A stretch of DNA of 18,396 nt, taken from JBNKFQ01 sp050289385 (GTDB taxonomy: Bacteria; Pseudomonadota; Gammaproteobacteria; Pseudomonadales; Porticoccaceae). The stretch covers positions 1-18,396 of the forward strand of contig JBNKFQ010000093.1 in the NCBI GenBank assembly GCA_050289385.1, given 5' to 3'. Below are positions 7,464 to 14,652 of this stretch, one piece after another. Position 1 is the stretch's first letter. Each line of letters opens with the position of its first letter. The notes beneath the pieces are model-generated. The model searched no databases. It worked only from the letters and a program-made list of their open reading frames with translations, and was not told where the DNA came from. The translations under genes were made by a program, and so were the position numbers.

Positions 7464-8129
7464 ATGACTGTACACACCAGCCCTGTGCTTGTTATGGGCA
7501 ATAAAAATTACTCCAGTTGGTCCTTGCGCCCATGGTTGGCGTTGCGTAAGGCCGGTGTTCACATTGAAGAAAAGGTGCTGCCTCTTGGCACCGACGAGTA
7601 TGCGCGGGAGATCAGCCAATGGTCTCCGACCCAGCGGGTTCCCGTACTCATCGAGGGCGATCACACTGTGTGGGATTCGCTGGCGATTTGTGAGTATGTG
7701 AACGAGGCTTATGCCGAAGGATCCTTTTGGCCTGGCAATATCAGGAAACGAGCGATGGCCAGGGCGATCTGCGCCGAGATGCACTCTGGCTTCAACGCCC
7801 TGCGCCAGTTTATGCCCATGAATTGTCGTGCTGCCGGCCGCAGTGTAGCGATGACAACGGAGCTGGAATCCGACATTCGGCGTATTAGTGATATCTGGTG
7901 TGAATGTCTGGAAGATTGCAATGGTGGTCCCTGGTTGTTCGGTGAATTTACGATAGCCGACGCCATGTTTGCCCCGGTTGTGCTGCGCTTTCACACTTAC
8001 GGGGTGCCACTGCACGGATTGGCCCGGGCCTATGTCGAGTATGTGCTGGCTGATAAAGATATAGGCGCATGGATGAATGCTGCGGCCGGGGAATCGGAAG
8101 TTATGGCTGCCGGAGAAGCAGGTTTGTAA
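7464..8129 (+). CDS. Glutathione S-transferase family protein
   Basis: A 221-aa cytoplasmic protein of normal GST length. The N-terminal thioredoxin-fold domain carries MGNKNYSSWSLRPWLALR, the usual N-terminal motif with a probable catalytic Ser near the glutathione thiol. PVLIEGDHTVWDSLAICEYV holds the cis-Pro and the glutathione-gamma-Glu binding E/D-S motif. The C-terminal helical domain contains GGPWLFGEFTIADAMFAPVV with the N-capping-box Asp. Start 7464 (AAAGG 10 nt upstream) is preferred over the ORF start at 7374, because the extra 30 residues have no family counterpart. It would conjugate or reduce electrophiles; its substrate cannot be read from sequence. The EVE-domain gene follows after 33 nt. 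Confidence 0.9.
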   Translation: MTVHTSPVLVMGNKNYSSWSLRPWLALRKAGVHIEEKVLPLGTDEYAREISQWSPTQRVPVLIEGDHTVWDSLAICEYVNEAYAEGSFWPGNIRKRAMARAICAEMHSGFNALRQFMPMNCRAAGRSVAMTTELESDIRRISDIWCECLEDCNGGPWLFGEFTIADAMFAPVVLRFHTYGVPLHGLARAYVEYVLADKDIGAWMNAAAGESEVMAAGEAGL

Positions 8130-8162
8130 ACGTGATGGCCTGTTGATATTTGGAGATAAATC

Positions 8163-8618
8163 ATGAGCTACTGGCTTTTTAAATCTGAACCTGACGAGTA
8201 CGGCATTGACCATTTGGCGGCCGAACCCAAAAAGCGAACATTGTGGGATGGCATCCGCAACTACCAGGCACGCAACCTGTTGCGCGATGAAGTCAAGGTG
8301 GGGGATCAGGTGTTTTTTTATCATTCCAGTTGCAAGGATATTGGCATTGCGGGAATTATGAAAGTGGTTAAGGCGGGGTATCCCGATCCCGGTCAATTTG
8401 ATCCTGAAAATAAATATTTTGACCCCAGGGCCAGCGCAGATAAACCGCGCTGGTTCTCAGTCGATGTACAGTTGGTCAAGAAATTTCCTCGTCTTGTTTC
8501 GCGCGAGGAGCTTAAAGGCAACCCGGCGTTGTCAAATATGGTGCTGTTAAAGAAAGGACGCCTGTCCATTCAGCCCGTTGCTTCCAAAGAATGGCAGACT
8601 ATTCTGAAAATGATATAG
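8163..8618 (+). CDS. EVE-domain protein
   Basis: A 151-aa protein consisting of a single EVE (DUF55, PUA-like fold) domain. It shows MSYWLFKSEPDEYGIDHL at the start, LWDGIRNYQARNLLRDEV, VGDQVFFYHSS and GIAGIMKVVK. These are the hallmarks of the family that includes human THYN1 and bacterial single-domain homologues. EVE and related PUA-like folds bind modified bases in DNA or RNA; the ligand of stand-alone bacterial forms is not settled. TTGGAGAT precedes the ATG at good spacing. It lies 33 nt after the GST gene and may be co-transcribed with it. It is convergent with the luxR-like gene. Confidence 0.92.
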   Translation: MSYWLFKSEPDEYGIDHLAAEPKKRTLWDGIRNYQARNLLRDEVKVGDQVFFYHSSCKDIGIAGIMKVVKAGYPDPGQFDPENKYFDPRASADKPRWFSVDVQLVKKFPRLVSREELKGNPALSNMVLLKKGRLSIQPVASKEWQTILKMI

Positions 8619-8733
8619 CAATAAATTCGTGTTGGTTGCTTCCCGAGCGTATCTGTTTGTTGCCCGAGGTCTCTCGGTAGTATCCCCCTGGCGAGATTAA
8701 TAGGGCCGGTTTAGATGCCAGAGCAGGTGCTTT

Positions 8734-9696
8734 TTAGCGATCGTCTTTAATGAGTCCATATTCAATGGCCCGTGATATTGCGTTGGTCGTGGTTTTTACT
8801 TTCAGGAGTTTTCTTGCGGCTGCAATATGCACATTTACCGTCTTTACACTTATGTTCATGCGTTCCGCTGCTTGATAAAGCGTGCAGTCGTGGAAGGCCA
8901 GGTAAGTTAACAGTTCTCTCGGGCGTGAGGTTAATTTTTCGGGCGTCATTCTGCATTTATTAATCAGGTTTTCAAAATTAATCGAAAAAACGCGATCAAT
9001 AGCATGGCACAGCAATTCGAGTCGACCCTCGCACAATTTAACTCGGTCTTGAAATTCCGATGGAGATTCATTGAGCCCCCAAATAATCAGGGCACTGTTT
9101 TCACCAGTTTCTGATTTGGCGGGAACGGCATAAAATTCCTCGTAATTAAAGGATTTTATCAGTTTTATTATTTCCAGGTTTTTGAGAACTTCATCGGTTA
9201 AACATGGCGCTGCATATACATAGTCATGAAGTGTTGATCCAAAAATTCCCTTTTCAGATGCCTTGAGGTTGGGCCACAACGAGTCGTACTTGTGGTAGTT
9301 GTTTTGGCAATAATCTTCTATCAATTCAGCGGGGACGGAGTATATTGTTTCAGAGTTGTGCTGAATGGATCCTGCTGGACTAAAAGAAAAATCGCTAAAT
9401 CCCAATTTGTTAATTAATAAAATTATGCGGCGTTTAAGGTCATTTGTATCGCTCGACAGCATTAGATATTTGCAGAGTTCGGTGTTTGTTAGTAATTCTG
9501 GAAAAATTTTATTGCGTTTGATTGATGATCGGTTGCGCTTTTTGGGTGTGAATGGTTGTTTATTTCGGGGTAATTGATTTGTCAGAGGGGCTTGACTACA
9601 GGCTCTTTCTTGTTTCTGATCTTCAGGCAAATAGTTGACGGGTAGTTTTGCATTATTATCTATGTCTTCAAGTTGTCTGGCTGCTTCGTCATTCAT
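8734..9696 (-). CDS. Orphan LuxR-type transcriptional regulator
   Basis: A 320-aa protein. The C-terminus (about 253-318) is a LuxR/GerE helix-turn-helix: LTSRPRELLTYLAFHDCTLY, QAAERMNISVKTVNVHIAAA, RKLLKVKTTTNAISRAIEYG. Residues ~80-240 look like a LuxR autoinducer-binding-type domain (FSFSPAG, YCQNNYHKYDSLWP, EEFYAVPA, ALIIWGLNE). The Asp-Pro that normally follows Y..YD in acyl-homoserine-lactone receptors reads WP here, so the ligand may differ or be absent. The first ~70 residues are a Lys/Asn/Pro-rich extension not usual for the family. No luxI-like synthase is in the window. The unknown gene upstream ends 16 nt before it, so they are likely one unit. The gene is AT-richer than its neighbours. 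Confidence 0.85.
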   Translation of the reverse strand: MNDEAARQLEDIDNNAKLPVNYLPEDQKQERACSQAPLTNQLPRNKQPFTPKKRNRSSIKRNKIFPELLTNTELCKYLMLSSDTNDLKRRIILLINKLGFSDFSFSPAGSIQHNSETIYSVPAELIEDYCQNNYHKYDSLWPNLKASEKGIFGSTLHDYVYAAPCLTDEVLKNLEIIKLIKSFNYEEFYAVPAKSETGENSALIIWGLNESPSEFQDRVKLCEGRLELLCHAIDRVFSINFENLINKCRMTPEKLTSRPRELLTYLAFHDCTLYQAAERMNISVKTVNVHIAAARKLLKVKTTTNAISRAIEYGLIKDDR

Positions 9697-9712
9697 TTTT
9701 TCATTCCATCTG

Positions 9713-10090
9713 TTATATGTGATACTTTGGTGTGTGCGTTGAATACCTGCCTGCAGGTGAAAAGCCAGGCAAGGCTCCGGAAGAGCTAAGGCGGCGACTC
9801 TTGTTTGCTTCCATTGCTTTTTCGGAATACAGGTTTGCCAGTATCGTGTAGGTGCTGTTGGCGATTTTTAACAGCTCGCGTTCTGATGGGTGGCAGGGCG
9901 CCATCTCGATGCCGTTGGGTAAAACGATATGCAATGCAAACGTATTACCACGCATATAGACATCGTCAATGGTAAAAGGTGGTTTTCCAAAAGGTTTGGT
10001 GGCAAGTTTGTGTTTGTGTGTGGTAGAAGTCTGATTTTCAGGTTTTGCGCTAAAATCAAGATTGCATTTTTTGTGATGGCAAGTGTCCAT
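9713..10090 (-). CDS. Hypothetical protein upstream of the luxR-like gene
   Basis: I do not recognise this gene. From ATG 10090 (CTGGAAG just upstream) it gives 125 aa. A TTG at 10168 would add 26 residues but has no ribosome binding site. The protein starts with a His/Cys/Lys-rich segment (MDTCHHKKCN, HKHKLATK). A better-structured core follows, PPFTIDDVYMRGNTFALHIV then LPNGIEMAPCHPSERELLKI and ANSTYTILANLYSEKAMEAN. The tail is low-complexity Ser/Gly/Pro. There is no signal peptide or transmembrane helix, so it is probably cytoplasmic. It ends 16 nt before the LuxR-type gene on the same strand, which suggests a shared transcript and a linked role. Base composition is AT-rich like its partner. 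Confidence 0.62.
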   Translation of the reverse strand: MDTCHHKKCNLDFSAKPENQTSTTHKHKLATKPFGKPPFTIDDVYMRGNTFALHIVLPNGIEMAPCHPSERELLKIANSTYTILANLYSEKAMEANKSRRLSSSGALPGFSPAGRYSTHTPKYHI

Positions 10091-10218
10091 ACTTCCAGTC
10101 TCTGGGGTATTGATATTTTCAGTCAGGTTGAAAAGCTTAGTGCAAGTTGGGAGATGGCAGTACTGCAATTGTCTATGGAGTAGTGAGATAAATTCCCTAT
10201 TGTCTTAAAGAGAGAGGT

Positions 10219-10449
10219 GTGATAGGCCCTGAAGTCGCCGTGACTTTTTTTGTCCTTTGTTTGTCGCTTTGTCTGATGCCAGAGCCTGAAACAGTACTTG
10301 TAATTTCCCAGTCTGGCTTGCAGGGCAGGTCGGCAGGTGTCGCTATCACATTGGGCGTGTGCACTGCATTGGTTATTCCAAATATGCGACTGACAACGAA
10401 GCCGGGTGCAAAAATAGCCCCAGCCCATTTGCCTTATTCCTTAAAGTAA
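10219..10449 (+). pseudogene. Truncated LysE/RhtB-family exporter fragment
   Basis: LysE-family proteins are ~205-aa inner-membrane exporters of amino acids or related compounds. Here about 52 residues fit the N-terminus: GPEVAVTFFVLCLSLCLMPE, then PETVLVISQSGLQGRSAGVA, then ITLGVCTALV. This matches the family pattern of helix 1, 'TPGP...' (here MPEP), 'QS...GR.AG' and helix 2 start. After about 10375 the similarity stops abruptly. The frame runs 23 unrelated codons (ending LPYSLK) to a stop, and neither of the other frames continues the family. The gene therefore appears broken by replacement or deletion of its 3' three quarters. The start is a GTG with GAGAGG almost touching it, so translation is doubtful. 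Confidence 0.6.
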
Positions 10450-10607
10450 ATACCAAACCACTCTCCTCGTGCCTCGATTGGCGAATGTTTAGCCACAACA
10501 GCGATAATCAAATTAGTGTAGACAGGCCCTGATAGGTAAGGCAGAGCAAATTCCTCAGTAAAATATGACAAAAATATGATTGTGCGCAGAGGGGGGGATA
10601 ACAGGTC
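10450..10607. other. Intergenic gap between LysE fragment and M48 protease gene
   Basis: These 158 bases lie between two convergent units. No hairpin with a T-run was seen on either strand and no gene is apparent. It may still hold the 3' junction of the event that broke the LysE-like gene. Confidence 0.4.
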
Positions 10608-12038
10608 CTAACGAATAATTTTTATCCACTCGCCGGGTTCGGGCTCGCCAATAGGATAGTAGTTATTGATCAGCCTTAACTCGTCTTCGCCATACTTGCC
10701 CAGATTCAAAAATTTGGCCAATTTGGCGAAGGTTGTATCCGATTTGGCCTTTACATATTGTGTGTATTTCTGTTTTGCAGCGTTTCGAGAGGGTTTTGGC
10801 AGGGGGCGGAAGCTGTCGATCATGGACAGAAATTTCTGGTCGGCGGCTTCTATATCAGAGCCTTCAAGTATTTCGCCCTGAAACACGTAGGCAAGGCGCC
10901 CATAGTAAATGACAGCCAGTCGTACCTGGGGCGCGCCATCCTTGCCTTGTACGATACCGCGGTGGCCCGCCAGCCTGGCAGGGCTGAAGGATTCCGGCTG
11001 TTTGAGCACCAGAATGCCAAGCCTTTTCTTGATATAGGTGGCCGGTGGTTCTGTGGTGCGCTTCATGAATGACAAGGTCAGTTGCAGCTTTTGGTCTGCT
11101 CCGGCAGGTGACCCGCCAATTATGGTGTTGCCCTGCTCTTTAAATGTCCACCCTTCGGGGTAATCCAGGCTGAAATACAGGCGGTTGTGATACAGGCGAT
11201 TTTTGGTGCGAGCCGGTGCCTGAAAATGTTCTCCCCAGGGCAACTTGTTGGTTGCCATTCGAAAGGGCACGACATTTTGCTCCGGACTGATTTGTTCTGG
11301 TAATTGGCCAGCGCTGGCAATAATTTCTTGCAGGCGCTTGTCGTTTTTCGGGTGACTGGCAAACAGGCCGTGATAGGATTGCGTATCCTTGCCAGTGTCT
11401 CTGGCGCGGCGTTTTGCAACACGTTCTGTGTCTTTCAGAATGGAGATGACTTCCATCATGGCTTTCGGGGGGTAACCGGCCCGGTATAAAAACTGGCCAC
11501 CCAGTTGGTCGGCCTCCAGTTCCATATCACGGCCGTAACCGCTCACCATGGTCGCGCCCCATAATGCGCTGGCTTCGGCTACATCGCCACTGCCGGTTAA
11601 TACGCCGAGTATGCCTGCCACCACTTTGTTGGTTGTGGACGCACGTTTTTGACGCGCGGCGTGCTCGGCGGTAACGTGCCCGATTTCATGGGACAGAACG
11701 GCGGCCAGTTGTGCCTCGGAATTCAGGTAGGTAAGCAGTCCCCGGTTTACATAGATGTAACCACCCGGAGTGGCAAAGGCGTTGATGTCCGGGCTGTCAA
11801 TAATGGTAAAGGTAAAATCGTAGTTTGGACGATCGGAAACCCGTGCTACCCGTTTGCCAACCTTGTTGACGTACTCCACCAGTTTGGGGTCCTGGTAAAT
11901 TGGCATGGTGGCAAGAATTTCGTTGTATAACTCCTTGCCGAGTTCCTTTTCTTTTTTTTCCGACATGGCGCTTGCCATCGGCGCGGCAAAAACCGCAACG
12001 ATCAACAACAGGAAAATTTTACTCCGTATACGGATCAT
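10608..12038 (-). CDS. Periplasmic M48-family zinc metalloprotease (BepA/YfgC-like, C-terminal LysM-like segment)
   Basis: 476 aa. Residues 1-24 form a signal peptide (FLLLIVAVFAAPMASA). The M48 catalytic core carries HEIGH at 117-121 (zinc ligands H117 and H121, catalytic E118), and MELEAD at 172-177 gives the third ligand (probably E173). ASHPKNDKR around H229 corresponds to the regulatory 'His switch' of E. coli BepA. In place of BepA's TPR domain there is a ~170-residue region (YFSLDYPEGW, LAVIYYGRLAYVFQG) and a LysM-like C-terminus (KYGEDELRLINNYYPIGEPE, PGEWIKIIR). The family degrades or chaperones outer-membrane proteins and lipoproteins. Its ATG overlaps the stop of the upstream lipoprotein gene by 4 nt, so it belongs to the same operon. 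Confidence 0.93.
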   Translation of the reverse strand: MIRIRSKIFLLLIVAVFAAPMASAMSEKKEKELGKELYNEILATMPIYQDPKLVEYVNKVGKRVARVSDRPNYDFTFTIIDSPDINAFATPGGYIYVNRGLLTYLNSEAQLAAVLSHEIGHVTAEHAARQKRASTTNKVVAGILGVLTGSGDVAEASALWGATMVSGYGRDMELEADQLGGQFLYRAGYPPKAMMEVISILKDTERVAKRRARDTGKDTQSYHGLFASHPKNDKRLQEIIASAGQLPEQISPEQNVVPFRMATNKLPWGEHFQAPARTKNRLYHNRLYFSLDYPEGWTFKEQGNTIIGGSPAGADQKLQLTLSFMKRTTEPPATYIKKRLGILVLKQPESFSPARLAGHRGIVQGKDGAPQVRLAVIYYGRLAYVFQGEILEGSDIEAADQKFLSMIDSFRPLPKPSRNAAKQKYTQYVKAKSDTTFAKLAKFLNLGKYGEDELRLINNYYPIGEPEPGEWIKIIR

Positions 12039-12727
12039 TCCTGCTCCGGCTCTTTGCCATCAAAAAATGCGGTGAGTTGATTGCCGATACCTTCACAGGC
12101 TTCGGATTGTACTCTGGCGATAAAGGGTACGGGGGCTACAACAGCCACAAGATAAGACGTGCCTTCAGCTTCGACCCGTACTCTGCCTTTTTCCTGCATT
12201 TTGTTTACGTCCCAGATAATAGCTTCGTAGTCAGAGAGCTTTTCCCAGCTTGCAAAGCCAAAGCAGCCGCCACCTCCAGGCCCGATGGTGCAACTCAGTG
12301 ACCCCTGGCTATCGGTAGTTTCGGTATTTCCGTCTACCCAGATCATGTATTGAATGCCAAAGTCTCTCACCTTGGCGGCGATCAGGGGATCTGACATCAG
12401 CACTTCCATGCGCCGCAGTTTTAACGGAGCGGTACGCGGTTCGAACCACGGGTACAACTCGTCAATAAATTCCAGTTCGGGTACAACATTTACGTCCACA
12501 CCGTCACTCAAACGTTTGCCGATGCAGTCGATAAACTCCGGCTCGGTTTCGTAATCACCCAGGTGTCGACGCCCAAGCAATACAACGCTTTCCTTGCCGG
12601 ATAGAACGATATCGGAATAGCCGGTTTTTCGATATTCATCCACCGACGTTGCGGTACACGCAGCCAGCAACAGCGATGCCAGCGCAACAAGTAATCCTTT
12701 CTGACTCGCTCTTGCAGAACATTTCAT
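12035..12727 (-). CDS. Predicted lipoprotein, function unknown (first of two next to the M48 protease)
   Basis: 230 aa. A lipoprotein signal peptide is clear: GLLVALASLLLAAC with lipobox LAAC, Cys at residue 24; the next residue is Thr, which does not suggest inner-membrane retention. The mature part has no family I can name. It contains VLLGRRHLGDYETEPEFIDC, VVPELEFIDELYPWFEPRTA, IQYMIWVDGN and a Gly/Cys-rich loop SLSCTIGPGGGGCFGFASW with two cysteines that could pair. AGAGAG precedes the ATG. It starts 3 nt after the previous lipoprotein gene and overlaps the M48 protease gene by 4 nt. Tight spacing points to a joint role at the inner face of the outer membrane, perhaps as substrate adaptor or partner of the protease (inference). 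Confidence 0.85.
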   Translation of the reverse strand: MKCSARASQKGLLVALASLLLAACTATSVDEYRKTGYSDIVLSGKESVVLLGRRHLGDYETEPEFIDCIGKRLSDGVDVNVVPELEFIDELYPWFEPRTAPLKLRRMEVLMSDPLIAAKVRDFGIQYMIWVDGNTETTDSQGSLSCTIGPGGGGCFGFASWEKLSDYEAIIWDVNKMQEKGRVRVEAEGTSYLVAVVAPVPFIARVQSEACEGIGNQLTAFFDGKEPEQE

Positions 12728-12730
12728 ACT

Positions 12731-13411
12731 TTAACTCTCTTGCCCGACAGTTTGTTTGCGGGCCAGTTGTTGATGAAGCCAGCGGCTGATTTCCGGCACT
12801 TTGGCAAACCCGGTAACCAGACGCACACCCGCGTCGCGCAGGGCGACAATGGATGCCTGGTTGAGGGCTTTGCTGGCAGACGTGAGCCTGCGCGTGGGGG
12901 TTTTGCCATAAGAGGTCATCACCCAGTCTGCAATCACGTTGCCGTTATTATCCAGCGCCAGGTATTTGTATTTGATCCAGATCTCAAAAACCTTTAGCTG
13001 GGTGTCGTAGGGCATTCCGACCTGAACTTCTTCCACTTGTGGAACGATGATGATATCTACCTTTCCGCTGGCGTCATTTAGTGCCTGGGTGAACAGTTCT
13101 TTATCGAGTGCATCTTCTTTGAAGATGTCACCTTTCAGTACCAGTGATTGACTAAAAAGACCATCGGCAACAGTCTTGAACATGCGCATCTGGGCGTCGC
13201 CGAATTTGATTTCCACATCCTTGCGGCCGCTGTCATCGGCAAACGTGTATTTACTGAAGTTTTCGTCAAACAGGAAACCTGCGGTCACGGGTATTTGGGC
13301 GCTGAGTGGTGCCGGGTATTCGCCGGTTACCACCACATTTGCCGCACAGCCCGCCAGAATCAGGCAGGGAACGATAAAGCAGTGACGTAATATTCTGGTT
13401 ATATGCAGCAT
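12731..13411 (-). CDS. Predicted lipoprotein, function unknown (second)
   Basis: 226 aa with a lipoprotein signal (ILRHCFIVPCLILAGC, lipobox LAGC). The mature part is alpha/beta in appearance: VTAGFLFDENFSKYTFAD, VDIIIVPQVEEVQVGM, LKVFEIWIKYKYLALDNNGN and ALRDAGVRLVTGF. The pattern of an Asp-rich strand followed by 'VIADWVMTSYGKTPTRR' suggests an outer-membrane-associated periplasmic protein such as those with DUF4136-like or PBP-like folds, but I cannot assign it. It is the first gene after the VWA genes, separated from them by 178 nt containing inverted repeats. It may therefore start a second transcription unit or be reached by read-through. Only weak ribosome-binding signal (GGGAC) precedes the ATG. 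Confidence 0.82.
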   Translation of the reverse strand: MLHITRILRHCFIVPCLILAGCAANVVVTGEYPAPLSAQIPVTAGFLFDENFSKYTFADDSGRKDVEIKFGDAQMRMFKTVADGLFSQSLVLKGDIFKEDALDKELFTQALNDASGKVDIIIVPQVEEVQVGMPYDTQLKVFEIWIKYKYLALDNNGNVIADWVMTSYGKTPTRRLTSASKALNQASIVALRDAGVRLVTGFAKVPEISRWLHQQLARKQTVGQES

Positions 13412-13508
13412 TTCATTTGTCCCGAACAGCCTGTTATCAGGCCTTTATCGTTAAGTCTTTCATTGCCAGGTTTATGTCATATTTGTATATCTGGCCCATT
13501 ATGGGTCG

Positions 13509-13576
13509 GTCGCACGTCGGTCGTCGCATGTCGCACGCTAAAAACAGTGCTACACCAAAAGCGCAAGACGTGCGAC
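13509..13576. repeat. Competing inverted repeats between the VWA genes and the lipoprotein genes
   Basis: GTCGCACGTC at 13509-13518 is the exact reverse complement of GACGTGCGAC at 13567-13576. A second copy, GTCGCACG at 13530-13537, can pair with the same right arm (8 bp), and GTCGCATG at 13524-13531 is a near copy. The two hairpins exclude each other. There is no T-run expected of a terminator on either strand right after the arms. It could be a regulatory RNA structure, a protein-binding array or the remnant of a small palindromic repeat. Confidence 0.55.
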
Positions 13577-13589
13577 GCCTTATGTTCTT

Positions 13590-14579
13590 CTACTTAAGGC
13601 TATTGAGCCCGATAAAGGTTCCGCCGTTGCGATAGCTCATTTCCCGCATCAGGTTGGCAAAACGGTAGGCCGATTGCTGCTGGCTTTCACGCAACAGCGC
13701 AAAGTGCACCGGAAAACCAATGCAGTGAATCCTTACTAACCGTTCGCCGCTGCGCCGTTCCTTGTTGATCAGGTCCACAACATCCAGCACTTTAGCCGCC
13801 GACCGCCCGGTAAAGTCATCGCCAAATACGTACAGGCTGATCTTTTTGCCGGGGTCATAGAACGATCGAATGGCGCGATTAATGCCTTCTACCGGGCTGG
13901 AGTTACTGAACGGTGTCCAGGTTCGCAGCCTCTGGATAACTGCGTTGCGGCGCGACGGGGTGTCGGGAATCCACTTGCCACGATAGCTGGAAAACATGTA
14001 ATCACCCATGTCGTTCATGACCTGAATCCCCTTGACCCGGGGGTAGATGTCGAGAATGCTGATCATTTCCTTGCGCACCTTGGGCCAGGCGTAATTGAAC
14101 ATGCTGCCGGAGGTGTCCACGATAAAGATGATGTATTCACTGTCTACCGGCACGCCACCGATTACCTGGTTTTCGCGACGGTAATCTTCGCCCAGCAGCC
14201 GCTGCATCTCCTCGGTAAGGACTTGCAGCGCCAGCGTCAGTTCCTCTTCTTCGGTGGTGTCTACCTGAGCCACGGCATCTTTCTGTTTTTCGACACTGGC
14301 CAGTTGTTCCTGCAGTCTGGCGATTCGGGTCAACAGGTCGGAAAGCTGCTCTTCGCGAGAGCGTAATTGCCGGTTCAAAACGGTGGTTTCGCCGCGAATG
14401 TCAAACAGTTCCTGTTGCAGATCCTTGAAAGCTGCTTCCAGATCGACGGACTCTTCAAACGAGGTGGATTCAACGGTTTTGGCGATCAACAACAACAACA
14501 CGATCGCGCCAAAGCCGCAGCTGATGACGTCGAGAAAGGAGATATTGATTTCGGAGACACCGCCCCGTTTCTTTCTCAT
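13590..14579 (-). CDS. Membrane-anchored VWA protein with ExbD-like transmembrane helix (VWA-1)
   Basis: 329 aa. A basic N-terminus (RKKRGG) precedes one transmembrane helix, INISFLDVISCGFGAIVLLL (residues 11-30), with Asp17 at its entrance. This closely resembles the ExbD/TolR start 'INVTPFIDV' followed by a hydrophobic helix. Residues ~45-135 are coiled coil rich in Glu, Gln and Leu. From ~145 a von Willebrand factor A domain follows, with MIDAS DTSGSM at 155-160, a Ser/Thr-containing loop (FSNSSPVEGI) and an Asp strand (LYVFGDDF). The positive N-terminus predicts N-in topology, so the VWA domain would be periplasmic. It is the downstream partner of the similar but distinct VWA protein at 14653-15717. 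My reading: an ExbD-like stator whose periplasmic part is VWA. Confidence 0.9.
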   Translation of the reverse strand: MRKKRGGVSEINISFLDVISCGFGAIVLLLLIAKTVESTSFEESVDLEAAFKDLQQELFDIRGETTVLNRQLRSREEQLSDLLTRIARLQEQLASVEKQKDAVAQVDTTEEEELTLALQVLTEEMQRLLGEDYRRENQVIGGVPVDSEYIIFIVDTSGSMFNYAWPKVRKEMISILDIYPRVKGIQVMNDMGDYMFSSYRGKWIPDTPSRRNAVIQRLRTWTPFSNSSPVEGINRAIRSFYDPGKKISLYVFGDDFTGRSAAKVLDVVDLINKERRSGERLVRIHCIGFPVHFALLRESQQQSAYRFANLMREMSYRNGGTFIGLNSLK

Positions 14580-14652
14580 AGTGTTTGCATGCCTCTCTGT
14601 CTTCTGACGTTTGTCCCCTGTTCCCTGCTCTGTCCTCTGCCCCGTCCTCTGA
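14580..14652 (-). repeat. Purine-rich degenerate repeat tract between the two VWA genes
   Basis: On the coding strand the 73-nt gap is nearly all A and G broken by C, built of GAGGACA/AGAGGACRG-like heptamers (AGAGGACGGGGCAGAGGACA and onward). The run includes AGAGAGG 12 nt before the ATG, which can serve as the ribosome binding site. The tract probably arose by slippage. No protein is encoded. Confidence 0.6.

Noticed and set aside
7314..8396. 360-codon open frame on the minus strand
   Set aside because: It lies entirely antisense to the DUF3094, GST and EVE genes, all with clear family motifs; its own translation shows no domain.
8660..8725. Small hairpins between the convergent EVE and luxR-like genes as terminators
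   Set aside because: Stems of only 4-5 bp (CCGAG/CTCGG, AGCA/TGCT) without a good T-run; too weak to annotate.
10168..10205. Direct repeat ATTGTCT twice, 31 nt apart, as a regulator site
   Set aside because: Seven bases in an AT-rich region is expected by chance; no dyad of lux-box type.
12431..12445. GGTTCGAACC, a tRNA T-loop-like sequence
   Set aside because: No acceptor or anticodon stem around it; it codes for WFEPR in the lipoprotein gene.
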